A stretch of DNA of 7,889 nucleotides from Lachnospiraceae bacterium (GTDB lineage Bacteria; Bacillota; Clostridia; Lachnospirales; Lachnospiraceae): contig CAAGKE010000159.1 in NCBI GenBank assembly GCA_900770325.1, positions 1 through 7,889 on the forward strand, in the 5' to 3' direction. Both the position numbers and the translations under genes were made by a program. Shown in pieces: positions 1 to 6,071 of the stretch. The notes under the pieces are model-generated. The model worked only from the letters and a program-made list of their open reading frames with translations, did not search any database and was not told the DNA's origin. Position 1 is the first letter of the stretch, and each line of letters opens with the position of its first letter.

Positions 1-58
1 AAAAAGAAAAAGGCTGTTGTAAAATCAAGATGTATTCATTGATTTTACAACAGCCTTT
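1..58 (-). terminator. Intrinsic terminator of asnA
   Basis: A perfect inverted repeat pairs 9-27 with 40-58 (19 bp, 12-base loop). On the minus strand the hairpin is followed by a T-rich tract with one C, as expected for a Rho-independent terminator of asnA. It lies about 125 bases beyond the asnA stop. The plus-strand side lacks a good U-tract, so minus-strand use is preferred. Confidence 0.88.
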
Positions 59-60
59 AT

Positions 61-184
61 GATTCGTACACAAAGGTGAGCATTCTGCCGGAGCCTTCTG
101 CTCAGGCAATACGAAGCATTTTCATGTGCGGGAAAATCGTTACTGTTTACATTGTTCACAGTAACGGAAAATCAGAGCAAAGCT
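61..184. other. Structured asnA 3' region with nested inverted repeats
   Basis: The stretch between the asnA stop and its terminator contains no convincing gene. It holds TTCGTA (63-68) facing TACGAA (110-115), which enclose a hairpin of 86-94 with 100-108 (one mismatch, 5-base loop). After that comes the 139-165 hairpin, annotated separately as repeat copy 1. Whether these form one RNA structure, and on which strand, is not known. Confidence 0.4.
123..166 (+). repeat. Dispersed hairpin repeat, copy 1
   Basis: This copy reads CATGTGCGGG (123-132), a short A-rich spacer, then GTTACTGT (139-146), an 11-base loop and ACAGTAAC (158-165). A C138-G166 pair extends the stem to 9 bp. The same arrangement recurs at 4290-4335 with 22 of 27 bases identical across the hairpin. 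Copy 1 sits in the 3' region of asnA, opposite to the gene's direction, with no plus-strand gene directly after it. Function unknown. Confidence 0.6.
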
Positions 185-1198
185 TTACAGCAGCGGAATT
201 CCTGCGGCTGCACAGGTACGGCGGGTATTTTCATCCCAGACACTGGCCTGCACTTCACCAATATGAGCGCTTCCCAAAAGCAGCATACACAGGCGGCTCT
301 GGCCGATGCCTCCGCCGATGGTATAGGGAAGCTCCCCGTTCAGTAATGCTTTGTGGAAGGGAAGATTCCGGCGTTCCTCGCATCCGGCGGCTTTTAGCTG
401 GCTGTCCAGACTTTCCGGACTGACCCGGATTCCCATACTGCTTAATTCGAAGCTGCACTGCAGTGTATGATTCCAGAACAGGATATCTCCGTTCAGATCC
501 CAGTCATCATAGTCCGGCGCCCGGCCGTCATGAGGCTTTCCGCTGCGCAGCTTTTTACCGATCTGCATCAGGAAGGTGGTGCCGTGTTCTTTTACAAACC
601 GGTTTTCCCGCTCTTTACCGGACAGATCGGGATACAGGTCCTCCAGCTCCTGGCTGGTAATAAAAGTAACCTCCGGAGAATGAAGCGGAAGGCCGAAAAG
701 CTGGGGAAAAACCGCGTGGAGATTCATTTCGGTGGCACATACGGCAGAAACGATGGCCCGGACTACAGATTTCAGATAGTCCGTATTTCGGTCCTCCTTT
801 CGGATGATTTTTTCCCAGTCCCACTGATCCACATAGATGGAATGAAGATTATCCAGCTCTTCATCCCGGCGAATAGCGTTCATGTCACAGTATAGTCCTT
901 TCCCCGTATGGAAATTGTATTCCTTCAGGGCCTGGCGCTTCCATTTGGCCAGAGACTGTACCACCTGAGCTTCTGTGCCGGTGTCTTTGATATCAAAGGT
1001 AACTTTTCGCTCCACACCATTCAGGTCATCGTTCAGACCGGTGGATGCTTCTAAAAACAAAGGGGCGGATACCCGGTGAAGTCCCAGAGTGGCACAGAGA
1101 GTATCCGCAAAGAGACGCTTAATCGTGCCAATGGCCTTCTGGGTATCATACATACTTAAAGCGGGCTTATAGCCCTCCGGAATGATAACATTACTCAT
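185..1198 (-). CDS. asnA: Aspartate--ammonia ligase (asparagine synthetase A)
   Basis: The product makes L-asparagine from L-aspartate, ammonia and ATP (AMP-forming) in the cytoplasm. At 337 residues it is close to the roughly 330 residues of E. coli AsnA and is full length. Hallmarks of this class II aminoacyl-tRNA-synthetase-like fold are visible: SLAKWKRQ (82-89), YVDQWDWEK (122-130), RAPDYDDW (226-233), ELSSMGIRV (251-259) and the motif-3-like GGGIGQSR (295-302). The ATG at 1198 is followed directly by the family's N-terminal region; a modest AGG-type ribosome binding site lies near 1204-1207. The gene stands alone on the minus strand, diverging from the next gene, with its own promoter and terminator. 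The inferred leader is only about 48 bases, too short for the asparagine T-box often expected before asparagine genes in Firmicutes, and none is seen. Identity is considered secure. Confidence 0.97.
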   Translation of the reverse strand: MSNVIIPEGYKPALSMYDTQKAIGTIKRLFADTLCATLGLHRVSAPLFLEASTGLNDDLNGVERKVTFDIKDTGTEAQVVQSLAKWKRQALKEYNFHTGKGLYCDMNAIRRDEELDNLHSIYVDQWDWEKIIRKEDRNTDYLKSVVRAIVSAVCATEMNLHAVFPQLFGLPLHSPEVTFITSQELEDLYPDLSGKERENRFVKEHGTTFLMQIGKKLRSGKPHDGRAPDYDDWDLNGDILFWNHTLQCSFELSSMGIRVSPESLDSQLKAAGCEERRNLPFHKALLNGELPYTIGGGIGQSRLCMLLLGSAHIGEVQASVWDENTRRTCAAAGIPLL

Positions 1199-1252
1199 TT
1201 TGTAACCTGCTTTCTACTAGATAATTAAAGGTATTCTGAACAACACGAGGAA

Positions 1253-1281
1253 ATTATTGCATAGTTTTTTTGAAATGTAAA
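1253..1281 (-). promoter_or_regulatory. Candidate sigma-A promoter of asnA
   Basis: On the minus strand TTTACA (1276-1281) and AATAAT (1253-1258) are separated by 17 bases. Each box matches the consensus at 5 of 6 positions. Transcription would start near 1246, giving a leader of about 48 bases. Inferred from sequence only. Confidence 0.55.
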
Positions 1282-1300
1282 GTAAAATGGGAAATATAGT

Positions 1301-1328
1301 TTGCATTTTAAACAGGATACGGTATAAT
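1301..1328 (+). promoter_or_regulatory. Candidate sigma-A promoter of the PEP-binding fusion gene
   Basis: TTGCAT (1301-1306) and a perfect TATAAT (1323-1328) are separated by 16 bases. Transcription would start near 1335, leaving a leader of about 215 bases before the gene. It lies back to back with the asnA promoter, with only about 20 bases between the two -35 boxes. Confidence 0.6.
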
Positions 1329-1343
1329 AAATGACAGGAAACG

Positions 1344-1372
1344 AAGGTGTTTGCATATGCAGGCACCTTTTT
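1344..1372 (+). terminator. Promoter-proximal terminator-like hairpin
   Basis: AAGGTG (1344-1349) pairs with CACCTT (1364-1369). The stem continues through 1350-1354 with 1359-1363 (two G-U pairs) to an ATAT loop, giving 11 bp in all. A run of five T (1368-1372) follows on the plus strand. The hairpin lies about 9 bases after the predicted start site and 180 bases before the gene. It may be an attenuator, the end of a very short RNA, or a 5' stabilising stem. No leader peptide fits upstream. Confidence 0.55.
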
Positions 1373-1537
1373 GCGTTGTCAGGCATCCGAAAGGAACCGA
1401 AAACAGAAGGCTTTGCGGGATACCGGGAATTTGAAATATCTGCAGCGGATTTTCCGGTGAGCAGGTATTCCGGAAGACGGGAAACGGTATTCAGGAAATG
1501 ACATTCAGGAAAACAGAGACATTTTGGAGAATAAAAG
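1373..1537 (+). other. Long 5' leader, no recognised riboswitch
   Basis: This is the rest of the leader of the downstream gene. A small stem of TTCCGG and CCGGAA occurs between about 1450 and 1476. I found no match to T-box, c-di-GMP or other common riboswitch signatures and no convincing small gene. Confidence 0.3.
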
Positions 1538-1543
1538 AGGAGG
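1538..1543 (+). promoter_or_regulatory. Ribosome binding site fixing the start at 1551
   Basis: AGGAGG lies 7 bases before ATG 1551 but only 1 base before ATG 1545. It therefore selects 1551 over 1545 and over the upstream TTG at 1524. Confidence 0.85.
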
Positions 1544-1550
1544 TATGGAT

Positions 1551-4124
1551 ATGAGTGAGATGAGCAGGCGGGTCAGCAGCGGCCAGAAGGGACTGGATGA
1601 GGCGATCGACCAGTTCCGTTTGGGGGACAATGTGGTCTGGCAGGTGGATACAATGGAAAATTACCGTTACGTGGTGGAGCCTTATGTAAAACAGGCCCGG
1701 GCAGACGGCAGAAATATTATTTATATCCGGTTTGGGCTGCATCGGCCTGTGATTCGTGATTTAAATGGAATTTCTGTGTATGAAGTGTCTCCGCAGGGAG
1801 GATTCGAAGATTTTGCCACCCGGATCCATAATATTATTAAAAAAGAAGGACTCAAGGCATTTTATGTATTTGACTGTCTGACAGATCTGCTGAAATTCTG
1901 GTATTCTGATCTGATGATCGGAAATTTTTTCATGGTGACCTGTCCGTATCTGTTTCAGCTGGATACGGTGGCTTATTTCGCGCTGCGGCGCAATGTGCAT
2001 ACGTATGATACCATTGCCCGGATCCGGGAAACGACACAGGTGCTGCTGGATCTGTACGAGGTGGATGATGATTATTATATCCATCCGCTGAAGGTATGGC
2101 AGCGTTATTCTCCCACCATGTTCCTGCCACATAAAATGACAGAGAATGGCTGTGTTTCGATTACATCCAGTGCGGAAACAGCAGAACTGCTGTCCAATCT
2201 TGTATTTGGCAGTGAGAGGATGGATTACTGGAATCAGACCATGAACAGGGCAAGAGAAACTCTGGCAACAGGAGACGCGCAGGAGAGAGAGGAGGCGAAG
2301 CAGCTTCTTGTTTCTCTGCTGGTGGGGCGTCATACAAAAATGTATGATATGTGCATGCAGTATTTCCGGCTGGAGGATCTGCTTAAGATAGCTGCCAGGG
2401 AGATCGGCTCCGGATATATCGGGGGGAAAAGCGTGGGGATGCTTCTGGCAAGGCGCATTCTGACACGAGGACAGGAATACCGGGACTACTTTCAGCCTTT
2501 TATGGAGTCCCATGATTCCTATTATCTGGGATCAGACGTATTTTATACCTATATCGTGCAGAATGGTTTGTGGAGTCTGCGGATGAAACAGAAAACAGAA
2601 GAGGGCTATTTTGTTTACGCAGATGAGCTGCGGGAAAAGCTTCTGGTGGGGAAATTTCATGAAACCATAGAAAAACAGTTTATTCATATGCTGGAATATT
2701 TTGGACAGTCTCCCATTATCGTACGGTCCTCCTCCCTTCAGGAAGACAGCTTTGGGAATGCTTTTGCAGGGAAATATGAGAGTGTTTTCTGCGTGAATCA
2801 GGGTACACCGGAGGAGCGTCTGGAGAATTTTGAACAGGCTGTACGCACGGTATATGCCAGTATGATGAATATGGATGCACTGCATTACCGGAAAAACCGG
2901 GGGCTTGCCTGGGAAGATGAGCAGATGGCCATACTGATCCAGAGAGTTTCCGGCGATTATTACGGAGATTACTTTTTCCCGCACGCGGCCGGAGTGGGCA
3001 ATTCTTCCAATCTTTATGTGTATGATCAGGATGTGGATATGGATGCAGGAATGCTGCGGCTGGTATTTGGCCTTGGAACCAGGGCCGTAGACCGGGTAAT
3101 CGGGGATTACGTAAAGATCGTAACACTGGATGATCCTCTGCGTCGTCCGCTGATGAGCTGTGAAGATGAGGTGAAATTTTCCCAGCATAAGGTGGATGTG
3201 CTGAACCTGGCTCAAAACTGCATGGACTGTATTGATCTGGATGATGCTATGAAACTGGTTATTAAGACAAAAAAGCTGCTTTTCGGGCGAAAGGATCCGG
3301 AAACCGCCAGACGGCTCAGGGAAATGGGCAGGGATGACAGCGCGGCTCCGTTTGTGCTGGATTTCCGCAAAATCCTTTCTGATACCAGATTCCCTGAGGT
3401 TATGAAACGTGTAATGTCTGTATTGTCTGAAAAATATCATTATCCGGTGGATATTGAGTTTACTGCCAATTTTCAGCCGGACGGCAGCTTTAAATTTAAT
3501 CTGCTGCAGTGCCGTCCTCTGCAGACAAGGGGTCTGGGCAAGACGGTGGAGCTGCCGGAAAAAATTGACAGGGAAAACTGTCTGTTTTATTCGAAAGGGA
3601 ATTTTATGGGCGGAAATGTGCGGCTTCCGATTCAGTATGTGGTACTGGTAAAAACATTGCCCTATCTGACTTTGCCGGATCGGGAAAAATATACGGTGGC
3701 CCGCCAGGTGGGGATGCTGAACGAGAAACTGAAGGGAAAAAATGCCATGCTGATCGGCCCCGGACGCTGGGGTACCACCACACCGTCCCTGGGAGTACCG
3801 GTGAACTTTACAGAGCTTTGCAATATGTCAGCCATGTGTGAGCTGTCCTACAGCGAGCGGGGCGTGACACCGGAGTTATCCTATGGAAGTCACTTCTTCC
3901 AGGATATTGTGGAGTCAGGGATTTTCTATACAGCACTTTTCCGGGAGAGAGAAACAGTGACATATCATGAAGAATATCTGACCCGGAGGGAAAATCTGAT
4001 AGAACAGCTGCTGCCGGAAGAAAAGGGCGCACAGGAGTACATTGGTGTGTATGAGACACCGGGACTGCAGGTGTATTCAGATATTACAAGGCAGATCGTG
4101 CTCTGCAGCTTCTGTGTATTGTGA
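1551..4124 (+). CDS. P-loop-less KaiC-like domain fused to PEP-synthase-type ATP-grasp domain
   Basis: This 857-residue cytoplasmic protein has no known function. Residues about 10-190 look like a KaiC/RecA fold: GLDEAIDQF (14-22), then GDNVVWQV where a Walker A loop should be but with no GK[ST], and a Walker-B-like strand ending at D108. Residues about 285-660 match the PPDK/PEP-synthase N-terminal ATP-grasp domain: GGKS (291-294), VRSSS (391-395) with E398-D399, a FAGKYES stretch, IEF (635-637) and LQCRP (652-656). The tail carries GPGRWG (736-741) and YGSHFF (778-783). The phosphocarrier histidine domain (GGxTSH type) and the PEP/pyruvate barrel are absent, so it should not be called PEP synthase. 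Start: AGGAGG at 1538-1543 lies 7 bases before ATG 1551; the ATG at 1545 is too close to it and the TTG at 1524 precedes it. It appears to be transcribed alone, ending at the 4154-4179 hairpin. Domain calls are from remembered motifs. Confidence 0.88.
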   Translation: MSEMSRRVSSGQKGLDEAIDQFRLGDNVVWQVDTMENYRYVVEPYVKQARADGRNIIYIRFGLHRPVIRDLNGISVYEVSPQGGFEDFATRIHNIIKKEGLKAFYVFDCLTDLLKFWYSDLMIGNFFMVTCPYLFQLDTVAYFALRRNVHTYDTIARIRETTQVLLDLYEVDDDYYIHPLKVWQRYSPTMFLPHKMTENGCVSITSSAETAELLSNLVFGSERMDYWNQTMNRARETLATGDAQEREEAKQLLVSLLVGRHTKMYDMCMQYFRLEDLLKIAAREIGSGYIGGKSVGMLLARRILTRGQEYRDYFQPFMESHDSYYLGSDVFYTYIVQNGLWSLRMKQKTEEGYFVYADELREKLLVGKFHETIEKQFIHMLEYFGQSPIIVRSSSLQEDSFGNAFAGKYESVFCVNQGTPEERLENFEQAVRTVYASMMNMDALHYRKNRGLAWEDEQMAILIQRVSGDYYGDYFFPHAAGVGNSSNLYVYDQDVDMDAGMLRLVFGLGTRAVDRVIGDYVKIVTLDDPLRRPLMSCEDEVKFSQHKVDVLNLAQNCMDCIDLDDAMKLVIKTKKLLFGRKDPETARRLREMGRDDSAAPFVLDFRKILSDTRFPEVMKRVMSVLSEKYHYPVDIEFTANFQPDGSFKFNLLQCRPLQTRGLGKTVELPEKIDRENCLFYSKGNFMGGNVRLPIQYVVLVKTLPYLTLPDREKYTVARQVGMLNEKLKGKNAMLIGPGRWGTTTPSLGVPVNFTELCNMSAMCELSYSERGVTPELSYGSHFFQDIVESGIFYTALFRERETVTYHEEYLTRRENLIEQLLPEEKGAQEYIGVYETPGLQVYSDITRQIVLCSFCVL

Positions 4125-4153
4125 AGCGCACAGCTCTGATATCGTGACTGTCT

Positions 4154-4184
4154 GGCGCATTCCAGTTTGGGAATGCGCCTGTTT
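4154..4184 (+). terminator. Intrinsic terminator after the PEP-binding fusion gene
   Basis: GGCGCATTCC (4154-4163) pairs perfectly with GGAATGCGCC (4170-4179) around a 6-base loop, 30 bases after the stop codon. Only a weak TGTTT tract follows, so termination may be partial. Confidence 0.65.
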
Positions 4185-4254
4185 CGAAACGTCTGTTTCA
4201 ATAATGCCGCGTGAACAGATTATTGCGGGCAAAGGACCATAATGGCATAAATGC

Positions 4255-4283
4255 TGGACTTTAAAAAGCTCTTCTGTTAGAAT
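4255..4283 (+). promoter_or_regulatory. Candidate promoter of the CoA-transferase gene
   Basis: TGGACT (4255-4260, 4 of 6 matches) and TAGAAT (4278-4283, 5 of 6) are separated by 17 bases. The predicted start is near 4290, which is where repeat copy 2 begins. The leader would be about 88 bases. Confidence 0.5.
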
Positions 4284-4289
4284 GTACTA

Positions 4290-4335
4290 CATGTGCGGGA
4301 GAAAAAAAGTTACTGTTTTTATTGTTTGCAGTGAC
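4290..4335 (+). repeat. Dispersed hairpin repeat, copy 2, in a 5' leader
   Basis: CATGTGCGGG (4290-4299), an A-rich spacer 3 bases longer than in copy 1, then GTTACTGT (4309-4316), an 11-base loop and GCAGTGAC (4328-4335). Relative to copy 1 the right arm has two A-to-G changes. Both turn U-A pairs into U-G pairs in plus-strand RNA, so the stem is kept on that strand but broken on the other. This suggests a leader RNA element of the CoA-transferase transcript. Confidence 0.6.
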
Positions 4336-4362
4336 AGATCAGATCCCAGTGTGTTGTGTAAG

Positions 4363-4368
4363 AGGAGA
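4363..4368 (+). promoter_or_regulatory. Ribosome binding site of the CoA-transferase gene
   Basis: AGGAGA lies 9 bases before ATG 4378. It supports that start over the in-frame ATG at 4282, which overlaps the predicted -10 box. Confidence 0.75.
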
Positions 4369-4377
4369 ACGGTATTT

Positions 4378-5889
4378 ATGTACGAAATAATGAGTTCGGA
4401 TGAGGCGATCCGCCTGATCCGGGATGGAGATTGTATCTGTGTGAATTCCTTTGTTGGTATCGAAAGCCCGGTAGAGCTGCATGAAGCACTTTACAAACGA
4501 TATCAGAGAATGCAGTCCCCCAGGCATTTGACGATTATTTCCAGCGCCGGATTCGGTGTCTGGGATGAAGAGCGCAATGCCGAGGGATATATTCGTGATG
4601 GCGCGGTGGACCGGCTGATCTGCGGGCATTTTGGGGCGATGCTGAGTACAAAGAAGCTGGTGCTGGAGGATCACTTTGAGGCTTATAATCTGCCGTTGGG
4701 GTGCATTTCCCATGCGATACGTGCCCAGGCAGGGGGATTGCCGGGATCACTTTCCAAGGTGGGACTGGATATTTTTGTGGATCCCAGGAAGGAAGGCCCG
4801 GGCATCAACCGGATCTCCATCGATGATTCACTGGTAAAGTATGTGGAAGTGGACGGAGAAGAATTTCTTTATTATAAGCTGCCCAAGATCACGGTGGCAC
4901 TGATCAAGGGAACTGCGGCGGACCGGAAAGGAAATATTTCCTTTGATGATATGTTTATGTCCGGAGATGCGCTGTCGATCTGCCAGGCGGTGAAGGCAAA
5001 TCATGGAAAGGTTATTGTGCAGGTGGACCGTCTGGTCAATACACCGTCCCGTCCCAGAAATGCTATTATCCCGGGATGTCTGGTGGATGCGATCGTGGTG
5101 ACAGAGCCGGAGGAACGAAATGAAGCATATACAGCCCTGACCGGAAGCTTTGAAATTCCTTATGAAGACTGGAATATGTGGAATGAAAAGATCGATACGG
5201 TTTCAGAGAAACAGCAGAAAAACAGTGCTGCAGGAAATATCATCGGAAGAAGGGCGGCAATGGAGCTGCGGGTGGATGATATTGTCAATATCGGCATCGG
5301 TATTCCGGAAATGGTTTCCAGACATGCAAGAAAAAACGGTATGCTGGATATGGTTACGCTTACCGTGGAATCCGGAGGTATCGGAGGATTTCCGGTTTCC
5401 GGGGAGGCCTTTGGGGCAATGATCGGTGCCGCTTCGGTATATGATATGGCGAACCAGTTTGACCTGTATGACAATGGCGGGCTGGATATCTGTTTTATGG
5501 GGGCTCTGGAGGTGGACAGGCAGGGGAATGTGAATGCTCATCGCGGTCCCGGAGCTTTTGCCGGAATCGGGGGTTTTGCAAACATCACAGCAAAGACACC
5601 TACGGTTGTTTTTTGTATGACCTTTAATACGAAGGGGCTGGAGGTTTCCCAGAAAAAGGGAGTCGTGACGATACATAAGGAAGGAACGATCCCCAAATTT
5701 GTGGAAAAGGTGACCAGCGTCAGCTTTTCAGCAAAACGGGCCATTGCAAACGGACAGAAGGTATTGTATGTGACAGAGCGGTGCGTCTTTCGACTGACTC
5801 CGAAGGGATTAAAGCTGATCGAGGCCTATCCGGGGATAGACGTACAGCAGGATATTCTTTCGCAGCTTCCCTTTGAAGTGGAGATATAG
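4378..5889 (+). CDS. Family I acyl-CoA:acetate CoA-transferase, propionate CoA-transferase (Pct) type
   Basis: The enzyme moves CoA between short-chain acyl-CoAs and acetate or another carboxylate in the cytoplasm. At 503 residues it is a fused alpha-beta protein like the roughly 524-residue Pct of Clostridium propionicum, and it aligns end to end by eye, from the N-terminal SDEAIRLIRDGD to the YVTERCVF and PGID blocks near the C terminus. The oxyanion-hole motif GIGIP is at 306-310. The catalytic glutamate, which forms the glutamyl-CoA thioester, is E331 in TLTVESGGIGG. The alpha half is about 1-280; the beta half starts near NIIGRRAAMEL (287). The start at 4378 fits the family N terminus and the ribosome binding site; the in-frame extension to 4282 would translate the repeat and is rejected. 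No other fermentation gene is adjacent, so the substrate (propionyl, lactyl, butyryl or acetoacetyl) is open and no symbol is assigned. It has its own promoter and no clear terminator. Confidence 0.93.
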   Translation: MYEIMSSDEAIRLIRDGDCICVNSFVGIESPVELHEALYKRYQRMQSPRHLTIISSAGFGVWDEERNAEGYIRDGAVDRLICGHFGAMLSTKKLVLEDHFEAYNLPLGCISHAIRAQAGGLPGSLSKVGLDIFVDPRKEGPGINRISIDDSLVKYVEVDGEEFLYYKLPKITVALIKGTAADRKGNISFDDMFMSGDALSICQAVKANHGKVIVQVDRLVNTPSRPRNAIIPGCLVDAIVVTEPEERNEAYTALTGSFEIPYEDWNMWNEKIDTVSEKQQKNSAAGNIIGRRAAMELRVDDIVNIGIGIPEMVSRHARKNGMLDMVTLTVESGGIGGFPVSGEAFGAMIGAASVYDMANQFDLYDNGGLDICFMGALEVDRQGNVNAHRGPGAFAGIGGFANITAKTPTVVFCMTFNTKGLEVSQKKGVVTIHKEGTIPKFVEKVTSVSFSAKRAIANGQKVLYVTERCVFRLTPKGLKLIEAYPGIDVQQDILSQLPFEVEI

Positions 5890-6001
5890 GGAAATGTGAA
5901 AGAAGTAATTCAGAAGGAGCAGTCCCGATTCTGTTATCGTCCGCTTTGGAAAATCGACAAAAAAATCCAGGCATGAAATGGGCAAAATTTTTGTAATCTG
6001 A
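5890..6001. other. AT-rich intergenic gap without a clear terminator
   Basis: Between the CoA-transferase stop and the next promoter I see only a weak 5-bp hairpin (5911-5915 with 5929-5933) and a short dyad, CAAAA/TTTTG (5983-5993). Neither is a convincing terminator or operator, so some read-through into the next unit is possible. Confidence 0.3.
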
Positions 6002-6029
6002 TTGACTTTGATGAAAAAAACTTTATAAT
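6002..6029 (+). promoter_or_regulatory. Strong sigma-A promoter of the tetR-LRR operon
   Basis: TTGACT (6002-6007, 5 of 6) and a perfect TATAAT (6024-6029) are separated by 16 bases. Transcription would start near 6036, about 36 bases before the TTG start of the regulator. This is one of the best promoters in the window. Confidence 0.72.
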
Positions 6030-6034
6030 ATAAA
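6022..6034. promoter_or_regulatory. Possible operator dyad over the -10 box
   Basis: TTTATA (6022-6027) and TATAAA (6029-6034) form a perfect dyad around A6028 that covers the -10 element. A TetR-type autorepressor could bind here. The sequence is pure A/T, so chance is a serious alternative. Confidence 0.25.
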
Positions 6035-6056
6035 CAAATAACTACTTTTTTCTGTG

Positions 6057-6064
6057 AAAGGAGG
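6057..6064 (+). promoter_or_regulatory. Ribosome binding site fixing a TTG start
   Basis: AAAGGAGG lies 7 bases before TTG 6072. The in-frame GTG at 6054 precedes this site and has none of its own, so the TTG is the likely start. Confidence 0.8.
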
Positions 6065-6071
6065 GAGCCTG

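Noticed and set aside
76..423. Plus-strand open frame of 115 residues starting near the asnA 3' end
   Set aside because: It covers repeat copy 1 and then antisense asnA. The MCGxxVTV-like similarity to the frame at 4291 comes from the shared hairpin repeat and not from a conserved peptide.
467..895. Plus-strand open frame of 142 residues over asnA
   Set aside because: Antisense shadow of asnA, with no family resemblance.
1199..1252. Asparagine T-box before asnA
   Set aside because: The inferred leader is about 48 bases, far shorter than a T-box, and no T-box sequence or terminator is present.
1524..1550. Upstream TTG start for the PEP-binding gene
   Set aside because: It precedes the AGGAGG site, which is ideally spaced for ATG 1551.
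1761..3440. Two long minus-strand open frames (250 and 302 residues) inside the PEP-binding gene
   Set aside because: They are antisense to a clearly coding frame with recognisable motifs, share one frame interrupted by stops, and their His- and Ile-rich translations show no family features. They reflect codon bias of the real gene.
1551..4124. Annotation as true phosphoenolpyruvate synthase (ppsA)
   Set aside because: No GGxTSH phosphohistidine motif and no C-terminal PEP/pyruvate barrel are present, so the complete reaction cannot be supported.
4282..4377. In-frame N-terminal extension of the CoA-transferase
   Set aside because: The ATG at 4282 overlaps the predicted -10 box and lacks a ribosome binding site, and the extension encodes the hairpin repeat. 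Pct-family N termini match the 4378 start.
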